In this document: piece by piece, positions 23,093 through 34,358 of the stretch
Layout: every line of letters starts with the position of its first letter
Position numbering within the stretch: position 1 is the first letter of the stretch
From: Clostridiales bacterium UBA3758
GTDB lineage: Bacteria; Bacillota; Clostridia; Oscillospirales; Oscillospiraceae
Direction: 5' to 3'
Assembly (NCBI GenBank): GCA_002371675.1
Contig: DFGE01000018.1
Span: 14,661-54,154, forward strand
Length of the DNA stretch: 39,494 nucleotides
Position numbers and translations under genes: made by a program
Notes under the pieces: generated by a model
Database searches by the model: none
What the model was told of the DNA's origin: nothing
What the model saw: the letters and a program-made list of their open reading frames with translations, nothing else

Positions 23093-24481
23093 ATGAAGAA
23101 AGTTCAATTCACAGAGACCGTCCTGCGCGACGCGAGCCAGTCTCTCGTGGCGACGCGAACCAGATTCGACCAGTTCGCGCCCATCCTGGAGACCATCGAC
23201 AAAGCCGGGTTCTACTCCGTGGAATGCTGGGGCGGCGCCACCTTTGACGTATGCCTCCGCTTCCTGAACGAGGATCCCTGGGAGCGCCTGCGCAAGATCC
23301 GCGCGGCCATGCCCAACACCAAGCTGCAGATGCTCCTGCGCGGGCAGAACATCCTCGGCTACAAGCACTACCCCGACGACATCGTGCGCCGCTTCGTGCG
23401 CGCCTCCGTCCGCAACGGCATCGACATCATCCGTATTTTCGACGCCCTCAACGACACCAACAACCTCAAGGTCGCCATCGAGGAAACCGTGAAGTCCGGC
23501 GCCATCGCCTCCGGCGCGATCTCCTACACCACGAGTCCCGTGCACACGCTCGAGAAATATGTCGAGATGGTCAAGGAGCTGCGCGAGATGGGCGTCTCCA
23601 CCATCTGCATCAAGGACATGGCCGGCCTGCTCAGCCCCGCCAAGGCCTACGACCTGGTCTCCGCGATCAAGGACGCGGTGGATCTGCCCGTCGTCATCCA
23701 TACGCACTGCACCACGGGCCTGGCCTTCATGACCGAGCTCAAGGCCGTTGAAGCCGGCGCCGACGTGATCGACACGGCCATCTCCCCCTTCTCCGGCGGC
23801 ACCTCCCAGCCCGCCACCGAGACGCTGAACTTCGCCCTGCGCGAGCTCGGCTACGACACGGATCTGAACAACGAAGCGCTCACGAAGATCGCGGCCTTCT
23901 TCAAGCCCATCCGCGCGGAGTTCCTCGAGAAGGGCACCCTCAACCCGATCTCCCTCACCACCGACACCCAGTGCCTCAACTACCAGATCCCCGGCGGCAT
24001 GCTCTCCAACCTGCTCAGCCAGCTCAAGTCCCTCAACGCGCTGGACAAGTTTGAGGAAGCGCTCGCGGAGACCCCGCGCGTGCGCGCCGACATGGGCTAT
24101 CCCCCGCTCGTCACGCCGACGAGCCAGCTGGTCGGCACCCAGGCCGTGCAGAACGTCCTCGCGGGCGAGCGCTACAAGAATGTCGGCGCCGAGATCCGCG
24201 CCTACTGCCGCGGCGAATACGGCCGCACCCCCGCCCCCATCAATCCCGCCGTCCGCGCCAAGATCCTGGGCGACGAGAAGCCCATCGAGGGCCGCTATGC
24301 CGACTCTCTCCCGACCGACACCTTTGAGAAGGCCGCCGCCGAGCTGGGCGACACCGCCCGCTGCGAGGAGGACGTGCTCAGCTACATCGCCTTCCCGCCC
24401 GTGGCCGAGAAGTTCTTCGCCAAGCGCCGCGAGGAAGAGGAAAAGCGCTGCGCCTACAGCATCGTCGCCGTGGAGGAATAA
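23093..24481 (+). CDS. oadA: Oxaloacetate decarboxylase alpha subunit, carboxyltransferase part (no biotin domain)
   Basis: This 462-residue protein is the carboxyltransferase of the pyruvate carboxylase/oxaloacetate decarboxylase family. It begins VQFTETVLRDASQSLVATR, with the metal-binding Asp in LRDASQS, and shows IIRIFDALND, the carbamylated-lysine segment STICIKDMAGLL (around 170) and the metal ligands HTHCTTG (around 204). A PYC/OADA C-terminal domain follows. It transfers CO2 from oxaloacetate to biotin, giving pyruvate. Classical OadA is about 590 residues with a C-terminal biotin domain. Here that domain is a separate gene two places downstream. The start follows AAGGAG. First gene of a tight four-gene operon. 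Confidence 0.92.
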   Translation: MKKVQFTETVLRDASQSLVATRTRFDQFAPILETIDKAGFYSVECWGGATFDVCLRFLNEDPWERLRKIRAAMPNTKLQMLLRGQNILGYKHYPDDIVRRFVRASVRNGIDIIRIFDALNDTNNLKVAIEETVKSGAIASGAISYTTSPVHTLEKYVEMVKELREMGVSTICIKDMAGLLSPAKAYDLVSAIKDAVDLPVVIHTHCTTGLAFMTELKAVEAGADVIDTAISPFSGGTSQPATETLNFALRELGYDTDLNNEALTKIAAFFKPIRAEFLEKGTLNPISLTTDTQCLNYQIPGGMLSNLLSQLKSLNALDKFEEALAETPRVRADMGYPPLVTPTSQLVGTQAVQNVLAGERYKNVGAEIRAYCRGEYGRTPAPINPAVRAKILGDEKPIEGRYADSLPTDTFEKAAAELGDTARCEEDVLSYIAFPPVAEKFFAKRREEEEKRCAYSIVAVEE

Positions 24482-24484
24482 GCC

Positions 24485-24847
24485 ATGGAAGATCTTGTGA
24501 ACATCACCATAGGCACAGCCGGCGCGACCGCGCTGCTGGGCTACGCGGTGGTCTTCTTCGCGCTGGTGCTGCTGATGAGCGTGTTGTACATTCTCGGCGC
24601 CGTCATGAAGGCGAAGGCGAAGAAGCAGGCTGTCTCCGTGGGCGACATTGAGGCGCCCCGCGTGATGGAGGCCGTCCCGCTCGAGATCAAGGCCATGGCT
24701 CCCGGCTCCGCCGGCGAGCTGAAGCTCTATGACACCGACCCGCGCACCGCCGCCATGCTGATGGCCATCGTGGCGGACGAGATGCACGCTCCGCTCAACG
24801 AGCTGCGCTTCCTCTCGATCCGCGAGATCAAAGAGGACAAGGACTAA
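24485..24847 (+). CDS. oadG: Decarboxylase gamma/delta subunit, OadG family
   Basis: This 120-residue protein has one N-terminal membrane helix (about 15-42, LLGYAVVFFALVLLMSVLYILGAV), then a KAKAKKQ stretch and a soluble tail. The tail contains APGSAGELKLYDTDPRTAAMLMAIVADE, resembling the MmdD/OadG family that docks the carboxyltransferase on the membrane pump. It starts three bases after the alpha-subunit stop. The tail after the helix is longer than in many OadG proteins and closer to the delta subunit of methylmalonyl-CoA decarboxylase. Confidence 0.82.
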   Translation: MEDLVNITIGTAGATALLGYAVVFFALVLLMSVLYILGAVMKAKAKKQAVSVGDIEAPRVMEAVPLEIKAMAPGSAGELKLYDTDPRTAAMLMAIVADEMHAPLNELRFLSIREIKEDKD

Positions 24848-24862
24848 GGGAGGAACGAAAAC

Positions 24863-25267
24863 ATGAAATATCAGATCACCTTAAAGGGAAAGACCTATGA
24901 GATCCTGGTCGAGCGCGGCGAAGCCATGCTGCTCGACGAATATGACGCCAAGGCCCCCGTGCCTACCGCCGCCCCCGTCGCCGCGGCTCCCGCTGCTCCC
25001 GCTGCAGCCCCCGCTGCCGCCGCGCCTGCCGCTCCGGCCGCCGGTCTCGCCGCGGGCGAGGTCGTCAAGAGCCCGATGCCCGGCAACGTCCTGAAGATCA
25101 ACGTCACCCAGGGCCAGCAGGTCAAGGAGGGCGACGTGCTGCTCATCCTCGAAGCCATGAAGATGGAGAACGAGATCGCGTCCACCAAGAGCGGGACGGT
25201 CGCTCAGATCGTCGTCAGCAAGGGCGCCGTGGTGGAGACCGGTGCGCCCCTCGTCGTGATCGCATAA
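24863..25267 (+). CDS. Biotin carrier subunit of the Na+-translocating decarboxylase
   Basis: This is a 134-residue protein in three parts: an N-terminal beta segment (MKYQITLKGKTYEILVERGE), an Ala/Pro linker of about 35 residues (30-65), and a biotinyl domain. The target lysine is in ILEAMKMENEI (around 102). Residues VKSPMPGNVLKI and GAPLVVIA frame the domain. It corresponds to MmdC/GcdC-type carriers. Biotin shuttles CO2 between the alpha and beta subunits. The GGAGG ribosome binding site is clear. Confidence 0.92.
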   Translation: MKYQITLKGKTYEILVERGEAMLLDEYDAKAPVPTAAPVAAAPAAPAAAPAAAAPAAPAAGLAAGEVVKSPMPGNVLKINVTQGQQVKEGDVLLILEAMKMENEIASTKSGTVAQIVVSKGAVVETGAPLVVIA

Positions 25268-25277
25268 GGAGGGCCCT

Positions 25278-26498
25278 ATGGATATATTAGGCGTCCTGCA
25301 GAAGCTGGGCATGGAGTCCGGCTTCGCCCAGTTCTTCATTGCAGAGGGCTGGAAGAACCTGGTGATGATCATCATCTCCTTCGTGCTCCTCTATCTCGGC
25401 ATCGTGAAGAAATTCGAGCCGCTGCTGCTGTGCGGCATCGCCTTCGGCTGCCTGCTCTCCAACCTCAGCTACTTCGTGGGCATGTCCGAGAACGCGCTGT
25501 ACCACCCCGAGCTCTGGGCTCAGTTCCTCGACGAGAGCAGCCCCTATTACCACAGCTACGGACACATCATGTCCCACGCCGGCCTGCTCGACTTCTTCTA
25601 CATCGGCGTAAAAGCCGGCATATACCCCTCGCTCATCTTCATGGGCGTCGGCGCGATGACGGATTTCGGTCCGCTGATCGCCAACCCCAAGAGCCTGCTG
25701 CTCGGCGCCGCTGCGCAGCTGGGCGTGTTCGTGGCCTTCTTCGGCGCGGTGCTGCTGGGCTTCACCGGCCCGCAGGCCGCCTCCATCGGCATCATCGGCG
25801 GCGCGGACGGCCCCACGGCCATCTTCCTCACCACCAAGCTCGCGCCGGAGCTGCTGGGACCCATCGCCATCGCGGCCTATTCCTACATGGCCCTGATCCC
25901 GCTGATCCAGCCGCCCATCATGAAGCTCATGACCACCGAGAAGATGCGCAAGGTCAAGATGGTGCAGAGCCGCGAGGTCTCCAAGACCGAGAAGATCCTC
26001 TTCCCCTGCGTTGTGGCCACCTTCGTCATCCTGCTCCTGCCCTCCACCGCCCCGCTGATCGGCTGCCTCATGCTCGGCAACCTCTTCCGCGAAAGCGGCG
26101 TGACGGATCGCCTGTCCGATACCTCGCAGAACGCCCTCATGAACATCGTGACGATCTTCCTCGCCACGAGCGTGGGCGCCACGATGATCGCGCAGAACTT
26201 CCTGAGCCTTGACACCATCAAGATCATCATCCTCGGCCTGGTCGCTTTTGCGATCTCCACCGCGGGCGGTCTGCTCGGCGGCCTCGTGATGTACAAGACC
26301 TCCGGCGGTCAGATCAACCCCCTGATCGGCTCCGCGGGCGTCTCCGCCGTGCCGATGGCCGCGCGCGTCAGCCAGGACGTTGGCCGTCGTTACAACAAGA
26401 ACAACTATCTCCTCATGCACGCCATGGGTCCGAACGTGGCCGGCGTTATCGGCTCGGCCGTCGCCGCGGGCTTCCTGCTCGCCGTCTTCGGCGGCTGA
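25278..26498 (+). CDS. oadB: Na+-translocating decarboxylase beta subunit (membrane pump)
   Basis: This is a 406-residue, strongly hydrophobic protein of the OadB/MmdB/GcdB family. It has the conserved GIIGGADGPTAIFLTTKLAP segment (around 173), containing the Asp essential for Na+ transport in OadB, and a late SAGVSAVPMAARVSQ motif (around 355). A long hydrophilic stretch near 215-235 (KMRKVKMVQSREVSKTEK) is family-typical. It decarboxylates carboxybiotin and pumps Na+ outward. It starts ten bases after the biotin-carrier stop. Subunit order (carboxyltransferase, delta-like, biotin carrier, beta) matches methylmalonyl-CoA decarboxylase operons, but the first subunit is of the oxaloacetate type. 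Confidence 0.93.
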   Translation: MDILGVLQKLGMESGFAQFFIAEGWKNLVMIIISFVLLYLGIVKKFEPLLLCGIAFGCLLSNLSYFVGMSENALYHPELWAQFLDESSPYYHSYGHIMSHAGLLDFFYIGVKAGIYPSLIFMGVGAMTDFGPLIANPKSLLLGAAAQLGVFVAFFGAVLLGFTGPQAASIGIIGGADGPTAIFLTTKLAPELLGPIAIAAYSYMALIPLIQPPIMKLMTTEKMRKVKMVQSREVSKTEKILFPCVVATFVILLLPSTAPLIGCLMLGNLFRESGVTDRLSDTSQNALMNIVTIFLATSVGATMIAQNFLSLDTIKIIILGLVAFAISTAGGLLGGLVMYKTSGGQINPLIGSAGVSAVPMAARVSQDVGRRYNKNNYLLMHAMGPNVAGVIGSAVAAGFLLAVFGG

Positions 26499-26555
26499 GC
26501 CCGCTCCCCCGGGCGTTTTCCCGAAACCGTTCGCAAAAAACTAATCATAATGAAG

Positions 26556-26586
26556 GTGGGTACTCCTCGAGCTGAGCGAGGCCCAC
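26556..26586 (+). other. Leader hairpin before pckA
   Basis: GTGGG (26556-26560) pairs with CCCAC (26582-26586), and CCTCG (26565-26569) with CGAGG (26577-26581), with a TACT bulge. It sits directly upstream of the pckA ribosome binding site and has no T run. It could modulate translation or mark a processing site in a joint transcript with the decarboxylase. Confidence 0.4.
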
Positions 26587-26604
26587 GGAAAGGCGGAAAA
26601 CTCT

Positions 26605-28179
<1,575 letters not shown>

Positions 28180-28217
28180 TCCCCCGCTCGCTGAATAACA
28201 CGCAAAATAACACGCAA

Positions 28218-28251
28218 AAGATACCCTCCCTGTTTTCAGGGAGGGTATCTT
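28218..28251 (+). terminator. Hairpin after pckA, identical to the one at 28460-28493
   Basis: AAGATACCCTCCCTG (28218-28232) pairs perfectly with 28237-28251 around a TTTT loop, but TTGAGTC, not a T run, follows. The same 34 bases recur 242 bases on. A tandem AATAACACGCAAA duplication (starting about 28193 and 28206) precedes it. Confidence 0.6.
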
Positions 28252-28497
28252 GAGTCTGTCAAAAAACTGCGATAAGGCGGGAGGATAGAGCAGCGGGGGA
28301 GCTCGAGGGGGCAAGGCCCGCCTCGAGTACAATAGCCCGCCGCCCGAAAAGCCTTGCTTCATCAAGGCTTTTCGGATACAGTATTTTACCCGAAGGCATA
28401 ATACTCGGCGGGGAAGCGCAGGCAAAAAAGTCCCCTAAAGGGACTTTTTTGACAAGCTGAAGATACCCTCCCTGTTTTCAGGGAGGGTATCTTTTTG
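28251..28497. repeat. Family II multi-hairpin repeat, copy 2
   Basis: It shares leading CTTGAGNCTGT, the CTGCGATA and GGATAGAGCAGCGGGG linkers, CCGCCTCGA, GAAGCGCAG and GACAAGCTGA with copy 1. Hairpins are CGAAAAGCCTTG-type H1, imperfect H2 starting AGTATT, H3 CAAAAAAGTCCC/GGGACTTTTTTG and H4 at 28460-28493. TGTCAAAAAA (28257-28266) and TTTTTTGACA (28445-28454) are perfect terminal inverted repeats. No ORF. Confidence 0.85.
28460..28497 (+). terminator. Second copy of the pckA-type hairpin, with T run
   Basis: The 15-bp stem (28460-28474/28479-28493) is identical to 28218-28251. Here it ends in CTTTTTG, making a good plus-strand terminator before the convergent dnaJ. Confidence 0.8.
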
Positions 28498-28537
28498 TCT
28501 TATCGCGTTACTATAGATCGTGTTGCTATAGACTGGC

Positions 28538-29677
28538 TCAGCGCTTTTTCTTGCCGAAGAGGCCGGATTTCACACCGCTGTCGCCCTCGCCCATGGCGGC
28601 GGCGAACTGCCGCAGCTGCTCCTTCTGCGCGGAAGTGAGGTTCTTCGGCACGCCCACGGAGACGGAGACGAACTGGTCGCCCCGGCTGCCGCCATGCAGC
28701 GAGGGGATGCCCTTGCCGCGCAGACGGAAGACTGCGCCGGGCTGCGTGCCCTCGGGGATCGTGAGCTTGACCTTTCCGTCGAGCGTCGGCACCTCGATCT
28801 CGGCGCCGAGCGCGGCCTGGGCAAAGCTCAGCTCTTTGTCCATATACACATTGACGCCCTCGCGCTCGAAAATGGCGTGCGGACGCACCATCACGCCGAT
28901 GAGCAGATCACCGGCAGGGCCGCCGTTCGTGCCGGCGTTGCCGTAACCGCGGCGGGTGATGGCCTGGCCGTCGTCGATACCGGCGGGGATCTTCACCGTC
29001 ATCTTGTGCTGGCGGCGAATCTTGCCCATGCCCCGGCAGCTCTTGCAGGGCTGGTGGATGATCTTGCCGGTGCCGCGGCATTTCTGGCACGCGCCGGTGG
29101 ACTGCACCACGCCGAAGGGCGTGCGCTGGGTGGTGCGGACGCTGCCGCTGCCCTTGCAGTCCGGGCAGACCTCGGGTGTGGTGCCGGGGGCGCAGCCGCT
29201 GCCCTTGCAGTCCGGGCAGACCTCGATGATGGGGACGGTGATCTCCTTCTCGCAGCCGAAGGCAGCCTCCTCAAAGCTGATGGTCACCTGGGTGCGCAGG
29301 TCCTCGCCGCGGCGCGGGGCGTTGGGATTGGCGCGGGACGCGCCGCCGAAGCCGCCGAAAATATCGCCGAAGATGTCGCCCAGGTCGCCGAAACCGCCAA
29401 AGCCTCCAAAACCCTCGAAGCCCGCGCCGCCGCCGAAGCCGGCGTTGGGGTCGAAGGCAGCGTGGCCAAACTGGTCATACTTCTTGCGCTTGTCGGGATC
29501 GGAGAGGATCTCAAAGGCCTCGTTGGCCTCCTTGAAGCGCTCCTCGCAGGCTTTGTCGCCGGGGTGCAGATCGGGGTGGTTCTCCTTGGCGAGCTTGCGG
29601 TATGCTTTTTTTATTTCGTCGGGCGTGGCGTCCTTTTTGACGCCGAGCACCTCGTAGTAATCTCGTTTTTCTGCCAT
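28538..29677 (-). CDS. dnaJ: Chaperone DnaJ (Hsp40)
   Basis: This 379-residue, full-length type I DnaJ has a J domain with HPD in ENHPDLHPGD (around 34) and a Gly/Phe-rich region (about 75-110). Four CxxCxGxG zinc repeats (CPDCKGSG twice, CQKCRGTG, CKSCRGMG; about 148-215) and the C-terminal substrate-binding domains follow. It stimulates DnaK ATPase and delivers substrates. Two zinc repeats share a perfect 31-base DNA repeat (29144-29174 and 29195-29225). It is the last gene of the heat-shock operon but is separated from dnaK by 324 bases occupied by a family II repeat, so its expression may be partly uncoupled. Confidence 0.97.
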   Translation of the reverse strand: MAEKRDYYEVLGVKKDATPDEIKKAYRKLAKENHPDLHPGDKACEERFKEANEAFEILSDPDKRKKYDQFGHAAFDPNAGFGGGAGFEGFGGFGGFGDLGDIFGDIFGGFGGASRANPNAPRRGEDLRTQVTISFEEAAFGCEKEITVPIIEVCPDCKGSGCAPGTTPEVCPDCKGSGSVRTTQRTPFGVVQSTGACQKCRGTGKIIHQPCKSCRGMGKIRRQHKMTVKIPAGIDDGQAITRRGYGNAGTNGGPAGDLLIGVMVRPHAIFEREGVNVYMDKELSFAQAALGAEIEVPTLDGKVKLTIPEGTQPGAVFRLRGKGIPSLHGGSRGDQFVSVSVGVPKNLTSAQKEQLRQFAAAMGEGDSGVKSGLFGKKKR

Positions 29678-29780
29678 GTATGTTCTCCCATTTGGTAAAA
29701 ATGGTTGTTGAAGATCGCTCTCCGATTCTGTTATACGAATACCGGAAAAGTCTCTGCCTCCCCCACGCAGCCATTCGACG

Positions 29781-29953
29781 ACAGCGCAGCGGGGGACTCA
29801 CAGGGGGGGCCGCCTCGATTACAGGCATCCGCCGGCAAGAACATACTCCCGTATGTTCTTGCGCGAAGCGGCAGCGCGCAGACGCATCACGGCCGACAAA
29901 GGCCGGGGTGCGGAAAGCGCAGCTTTGCGCTGAGGAGGATTCCTCAGCGCAAA
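29781..29953. repeat. Family II multi-hairpin repeat, copy 3 (divergent), inside the dnaK-dnaJ gap
   Basis: It keeps GCAGCGGGGGA, GCCGCCTCGATTACA, CCGCCGG and AAGCGCAG in the same order as copies 1 and 2. The stems are new: H1 GCAAGAACATAC (29835-29846/29851-29862, 12 bp), H2 around 29882-29912 (GCATC..CGGCC/GGCCG..GGTGC), H3 TTTGCGCTGAGGA (29924-29936/29941-29953, 13 bp). Transcripts of the heat-shock operon read through it in antisense orientation. No ORF. Confidence 0.7.
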
Positions 29954-30001
29954 CTGCAGGGGTCATGCGGGTTGTGAAAGGGGGTTATCAAAAGAGAGGG
30001 A

Positions 30002-31852
<1,851 letters not shown>

Positions 31853-31916
31853 TTTCTTGTCCTCCTATTTTAAGATGAATACTTTACAAGTTTATATGAA
31901 TGGTTTTGCCTGCAAA

Positions 31917-32546
31917 TCAGTTGGCCACCTTGACCATGGCGAAGCGGATCACCTTGTCTCCGAGCTTGAAGCCCTTCTGGAAGACCTCCACGATCTCGTT
32001 CTCGCCCTTTTCCTCATCGTCCACATGCATGACGGCGTTGTGCAGCGCCGGGTCGAAGGTCTCGCCCAGGCTCTCGAAGGGGGTGATGCCCAGCTTCTCC
32101 AGCGTCGCGGTGAACTGGGTCATGATCATCTCCACGCCCTTGCGGTAGGCCTCGTCCTCGGTGGGCTGCCGGAGCGCGCGCTCCAGATCGTCGTAGATCG
32201 GCAGGAACTTCAGCGCGGTCTCGGAGCGGACGTCGGTATACAGGGCTTCCTTCTCCTTCTGGCTGCGGCGGCGGTAGTTATCATACTCGGCCATCAGGCG
32301 CAGATACTTGTCGTTCATCGCAGCTTTTTCCTTCTCGAAGGCTGCCTTGGCGGTCTCGAGCTCCGCGCTGCGATCCTCGTCCTTTTTGCGGCCGAATTTC
32401 TTTTCTTTCTTTTCCTTTTTTTCAGCCTTTTCTTCGGCTTCGGTGCTGACTTCCTTCTCCTCAGCAGCGGGACTCTCTTCCGGCGCGCTTTCGGCGGCGG
32501 TCTCCTGCTGCGTCTCGGGGATCTGGTCTTTCACTTCTTCACTCAT
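31917..32546 (-). CDS. grpE: Nucleotide exchange factor GrpE
   Basis: This is a 209-residue protein. The N-terminal 65 residues are acidic and low-complexity (Glu/Ala/Lys-rich, with KAEKKEKKEKKFGRKK). A long coiled-coil helix (about 65-120) carries NDKYLRLMAEYDNYRRRSQKEKE, the family signature. The C-terminal beta wing holds VIRFAMVKVAN. It releases ADP from DnaK. The start lies inside the hrcA end (8-base overlap), so translation is coupled to the repressor. Confidence 0.95.
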   Translation of the reverse strand: MSEEVKDQIPETQQETAAESAPEESPAAEEKEVSTEAEEKAEKKEKKEKKFGRKKDEDRSAELETAKAAFEKEKAAMNDKYLRLMAEYDNYRRRSQKEKEALYTDVRSETALKFLPIYDDLERALRQPTEDEAYRKGVEMIMTQFTATLEKLGITPFESLGETFDPALHNAVMHVDDEEKGENEIVEVFQKGFKLGDKVIRFAMVKVAN

Positions 32547-33627
32547 GACTGTTGTCCGGCTCCTTGATGATCAGTTTGTTATGCATGCCCTCCGGCGGGG
32601 CCTCGCCGCCGCCCAGTCTTCTCGACAGGCCGGCAGCCAGGAAGCTCAGCTTCGCGGCCACGGCGGAATAGTCCATTCTCGTGGGGCCGACCACGCCGAT
32701 CAGCCCGCGCGTGCCGTCTCCCGCGTCGAAGCTGGCGACGATGACGCTGGAATCCTTGAGCTCCTCGGCCACGTTTTCCGGCCCGATGAAGACCCGCACC
32801 TCGTCCGTACCCGCCGCGGCGGCAGAGGGAGGCAGGATGTGCCCGCCCTCGGAGAGGTAGCTCATGAGTCTGTGCGCCTTGTCCGGGTCGCGGAACTCCG
32901 GCTGGCTGAGCAGCATGTTCTCGCCGGACAGGAAGGTGGCGGGTTCGGCGGCCTCGTGCAGCTGCTCGAGCAGGAAGGCCGTGATCACCGCGGTGATTCC
33001 CGCGGTGTCGTCCGCGGCGCGTTCGGTGCTGTGAATGAGCAGGGGCGTGATCTCCTCCTCCCGCTTGCCGGTGAAGCTCGCGTTGAAGAGCGTCCCGAGC
33101 CGCTGCACCAGCTCCTGATCCACGGAGATCGGCAGCCGGACGAGCTTGCTCCTGGCCACGTTCGAGGAAAGCGTGATCACAATAATAAAGGTGTTCGCAT
33201 CGACATATATGAGGTCGAAACGCTGCGCGGAGACCGCGGCCTGCCTTGTCAGGGCGAGCGCCGGGTAATCCGTCAGCTGCGAGGCCAGCCTGCTCACGCC
33301 GCCGATGCTGTCATCCAGATCCTGGAGGCGCTGGTTCAGGCGGCGGTTCAGATCCTCCGCTTCCTCCTCGGAGAGCCGCTGGCGATCCATGAGCTCGTTG
33401 ACATAGAGGCGGTAGCCCATCGGGGTGGGGACGCGGCCGGCTGAGGTGTGCGGCTGGGCGAGATAGCCCATCGACACCAGCTCCGCGAGCTCGTTGCGGA
33501 TCGTCGCGGGGGAGCATTTGAGAGAGCCGATCTGCGCGATCGCCTTGCTGCCCACCGGCTCCGCCGTGCGGATATACTCCTCAACGACGGCGGTGAGGAT
33601 CTTTTTCTTACGCTCGCTGATCGCCAT
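32539..33627 (-). CDS. hrcA: Heat-inducible repressor HrcA
   Basis: This 362-residue protein has an N-terminal winged helix (about 5-75: EYIRTAEPVGSKAIA, SPATIRNELAELVSMGYLAQPHTSAGRVPT), the HrcA signature. A GAF-like dimerisation domain and C-terminal region with FIGPENVAEELKDSSVIVASF and GVVGPTRMDYSAVAAKLSFLA follow. It represses this operon by binding CIRCE and is kept active by GroE. Its start codon directly abuts the first CIRCE half-site, and the probable ribosome binding site GGGAGG falls in the CIRCE spacer. It is thus autoregulated at an operator that also covers the translation start region. Confidence 0.97.
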   Translation of the reverse strand: MAISERKKKILTAVVEEYIRTAEPVGSKAIAQIGSLKCSPATIRNELAELVSMGYLAQPHTSAGRVPTPMGYRLYVNELMDRQRLSEEEAEDLNRRLNQRLQDLDDSIGGVSRLASQLTDYPALALTRQAAVSAQRFDLIYVDANTFIIVITLSSNVARSKLVRLPISVDQELVQRLGTLFNASFTGKREEEITPLLIHSTERAADDTAGITAVITAFLLEQLHEAAEPATFLSGENMLLSQPEFRDPDKAHRLMSYLSEGGHILPPSAAAAGTDEVRVFIGPENVAEELKDSSVIVASFDAGDGTRGLIGVVGPTRMDYSAVAAKLSFLAAGLSRRLGGGEAPPEGMHNKLIIKEPDNSHE

Positions 33628-33677
33628 TTAGCACTCTCGCCTCCCGAGTGTTGGCACTCTTTGCTTTCGAGTGCTAA
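33628..33677 (-). promoter_or_regulatory. Two overlapping CIRCE operators sharing a central half-site pair
   Basis: On the plus strand TTAGCACTC (33628-33636), nine bases, GAGTGTTGG (33646-33654) forms one CIRCE. TTGGCACTC (33651-33659), nine bases, GAGTGCTAA (33669-33677) forms the second. The middle GAGTGTTGGCACTC serves both. The outer arms are perfect; the inner arms deviate at two positions each. Confidence 0.93.
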
Positions 33678-33704
33678 TATACCACCGCGCTGCCCGATTG
33701 TCAA
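33676..33704 (-). promoter_or_regulatory. SigA promoter of the hrcA operon
   Basis: Minus-strand TTGACA (33699-33704), 17-bp spacer, TATATT (33676-33681). The -10 overlaps the end of the distal CIRCE by two bases, so bound HrcA would block RNA polymerase. Confidence 0.9.
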
Positions 33705-33817
33705 TAGCATCCCGCGGCGGGGCAACAAAATTCACAAATAGGTCAAATATGTTCAATAATTCCCTATAATGTATACAGGGAGCGAATAATTTTTGCACGA
33801 AAATCTGGAAATTTTTA

Positions 33818-33846
33818 TTTACTTTATGAAAATCCTGGTGTAAAAT
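33818..33846 (+). promoter_or_regulatory. Promoter candidate for the MarR gene
   Basis: TTTACT (33818-33823), 17-bp spacer, TAAAAT (33841-33846) in an A/T-rich stretch divergent from the heat-shock operon. Confidence 0.55.
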
Positions 33847-33880
33847 AGATTCATACAAATTATCGAAGGGGGTGTCTGCC

Positions 33881-34318
33881 ATGTTGGAGGAAAGTTTCCT
33901 GAAAGTGTACGATAAGTTCAAATTCGGCTTCTATCGGAAGGTATTTGAGCTGGTTCGCGAGAGGGACGGCTCCCTGTCGGCGATGGAAGGCTTTTCACTG
34001 GAAGTGATTCACATGCTCGGCGAGCCGACGGTGGGCGAATTTGCCAGTTTTCTTAACATTTCCCAGTCCAATGCGACCTATAAAGTAAACAATCTCATCC
34101 GCAAGGGCTACCTGGTGCGGCAGAATTCGCAGGTGGATCGCCGCGAGTACCATTTGATCCTCTCCGAAAAATACCATACGTATCTGCGGCTCTTCACCGC
34201 CTATGAGCACACGGTCGTGGAGCGCATGAAGCAGCGCTTTTCCGAGGAGGATCAGCGCAAGTTCGACGAGATCCTCCAGGTGATTTCCAACGAGCTGATG
34301 CCCGAGTGCGACATCTGA
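33881..34318 (+). CDS. MarR family transcriptional regulator
   Basis: This 145-residue protein uses the ATG at 33881, eight bases after AAGGGGG; a GTG nine bases earlier is less likely. Helical dimerisation ends flank a winged helix (about 40-105): VIHMLGEPTVGEFASFLNISQSNATYKVNNLIRKGYLVR, then the wing DRREYHLILSEK. The middle part resembles MarR regulators that control fatty-acid or stress genes. It is a single-gene transcription unit divergent from hrcA with a terminator behind it, so its targets are not evident from position. The ligand is unknown. Confidence 0.88.
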   Translation: MLEESFLKVYDKFKFGFYRKVFELVRERDGSLSAMEGFSLEVIHMLGEPTVGEFASFLNISQSNATYKVNNLIRKGYLVRQNSQVDRREYHLILSEKYHTYLRLFTAYEHTVVERMKQRFSEEDQRKFDEILQVISNELMPECDI

Positions 34319-34358
34319 GCGCTGTAAGCTGTCGGCATTTTGTCGGCAGCTTACAGTC

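Noticed and set aside
22748..24787. Long minus-strand open frame opposite oadA and oadG
   Set aside because: It mirrors GC-rich codons of the real genes, has repetitive Gly/Asp/Ala/Leu composition, and resembles no protein family.
33628..33921. Open frame on the minus strand upstream of hrcA
   Set aside because: It spans the CIRCE operators and the hrcA promoter and has no ribosome binding site or family resemblance.
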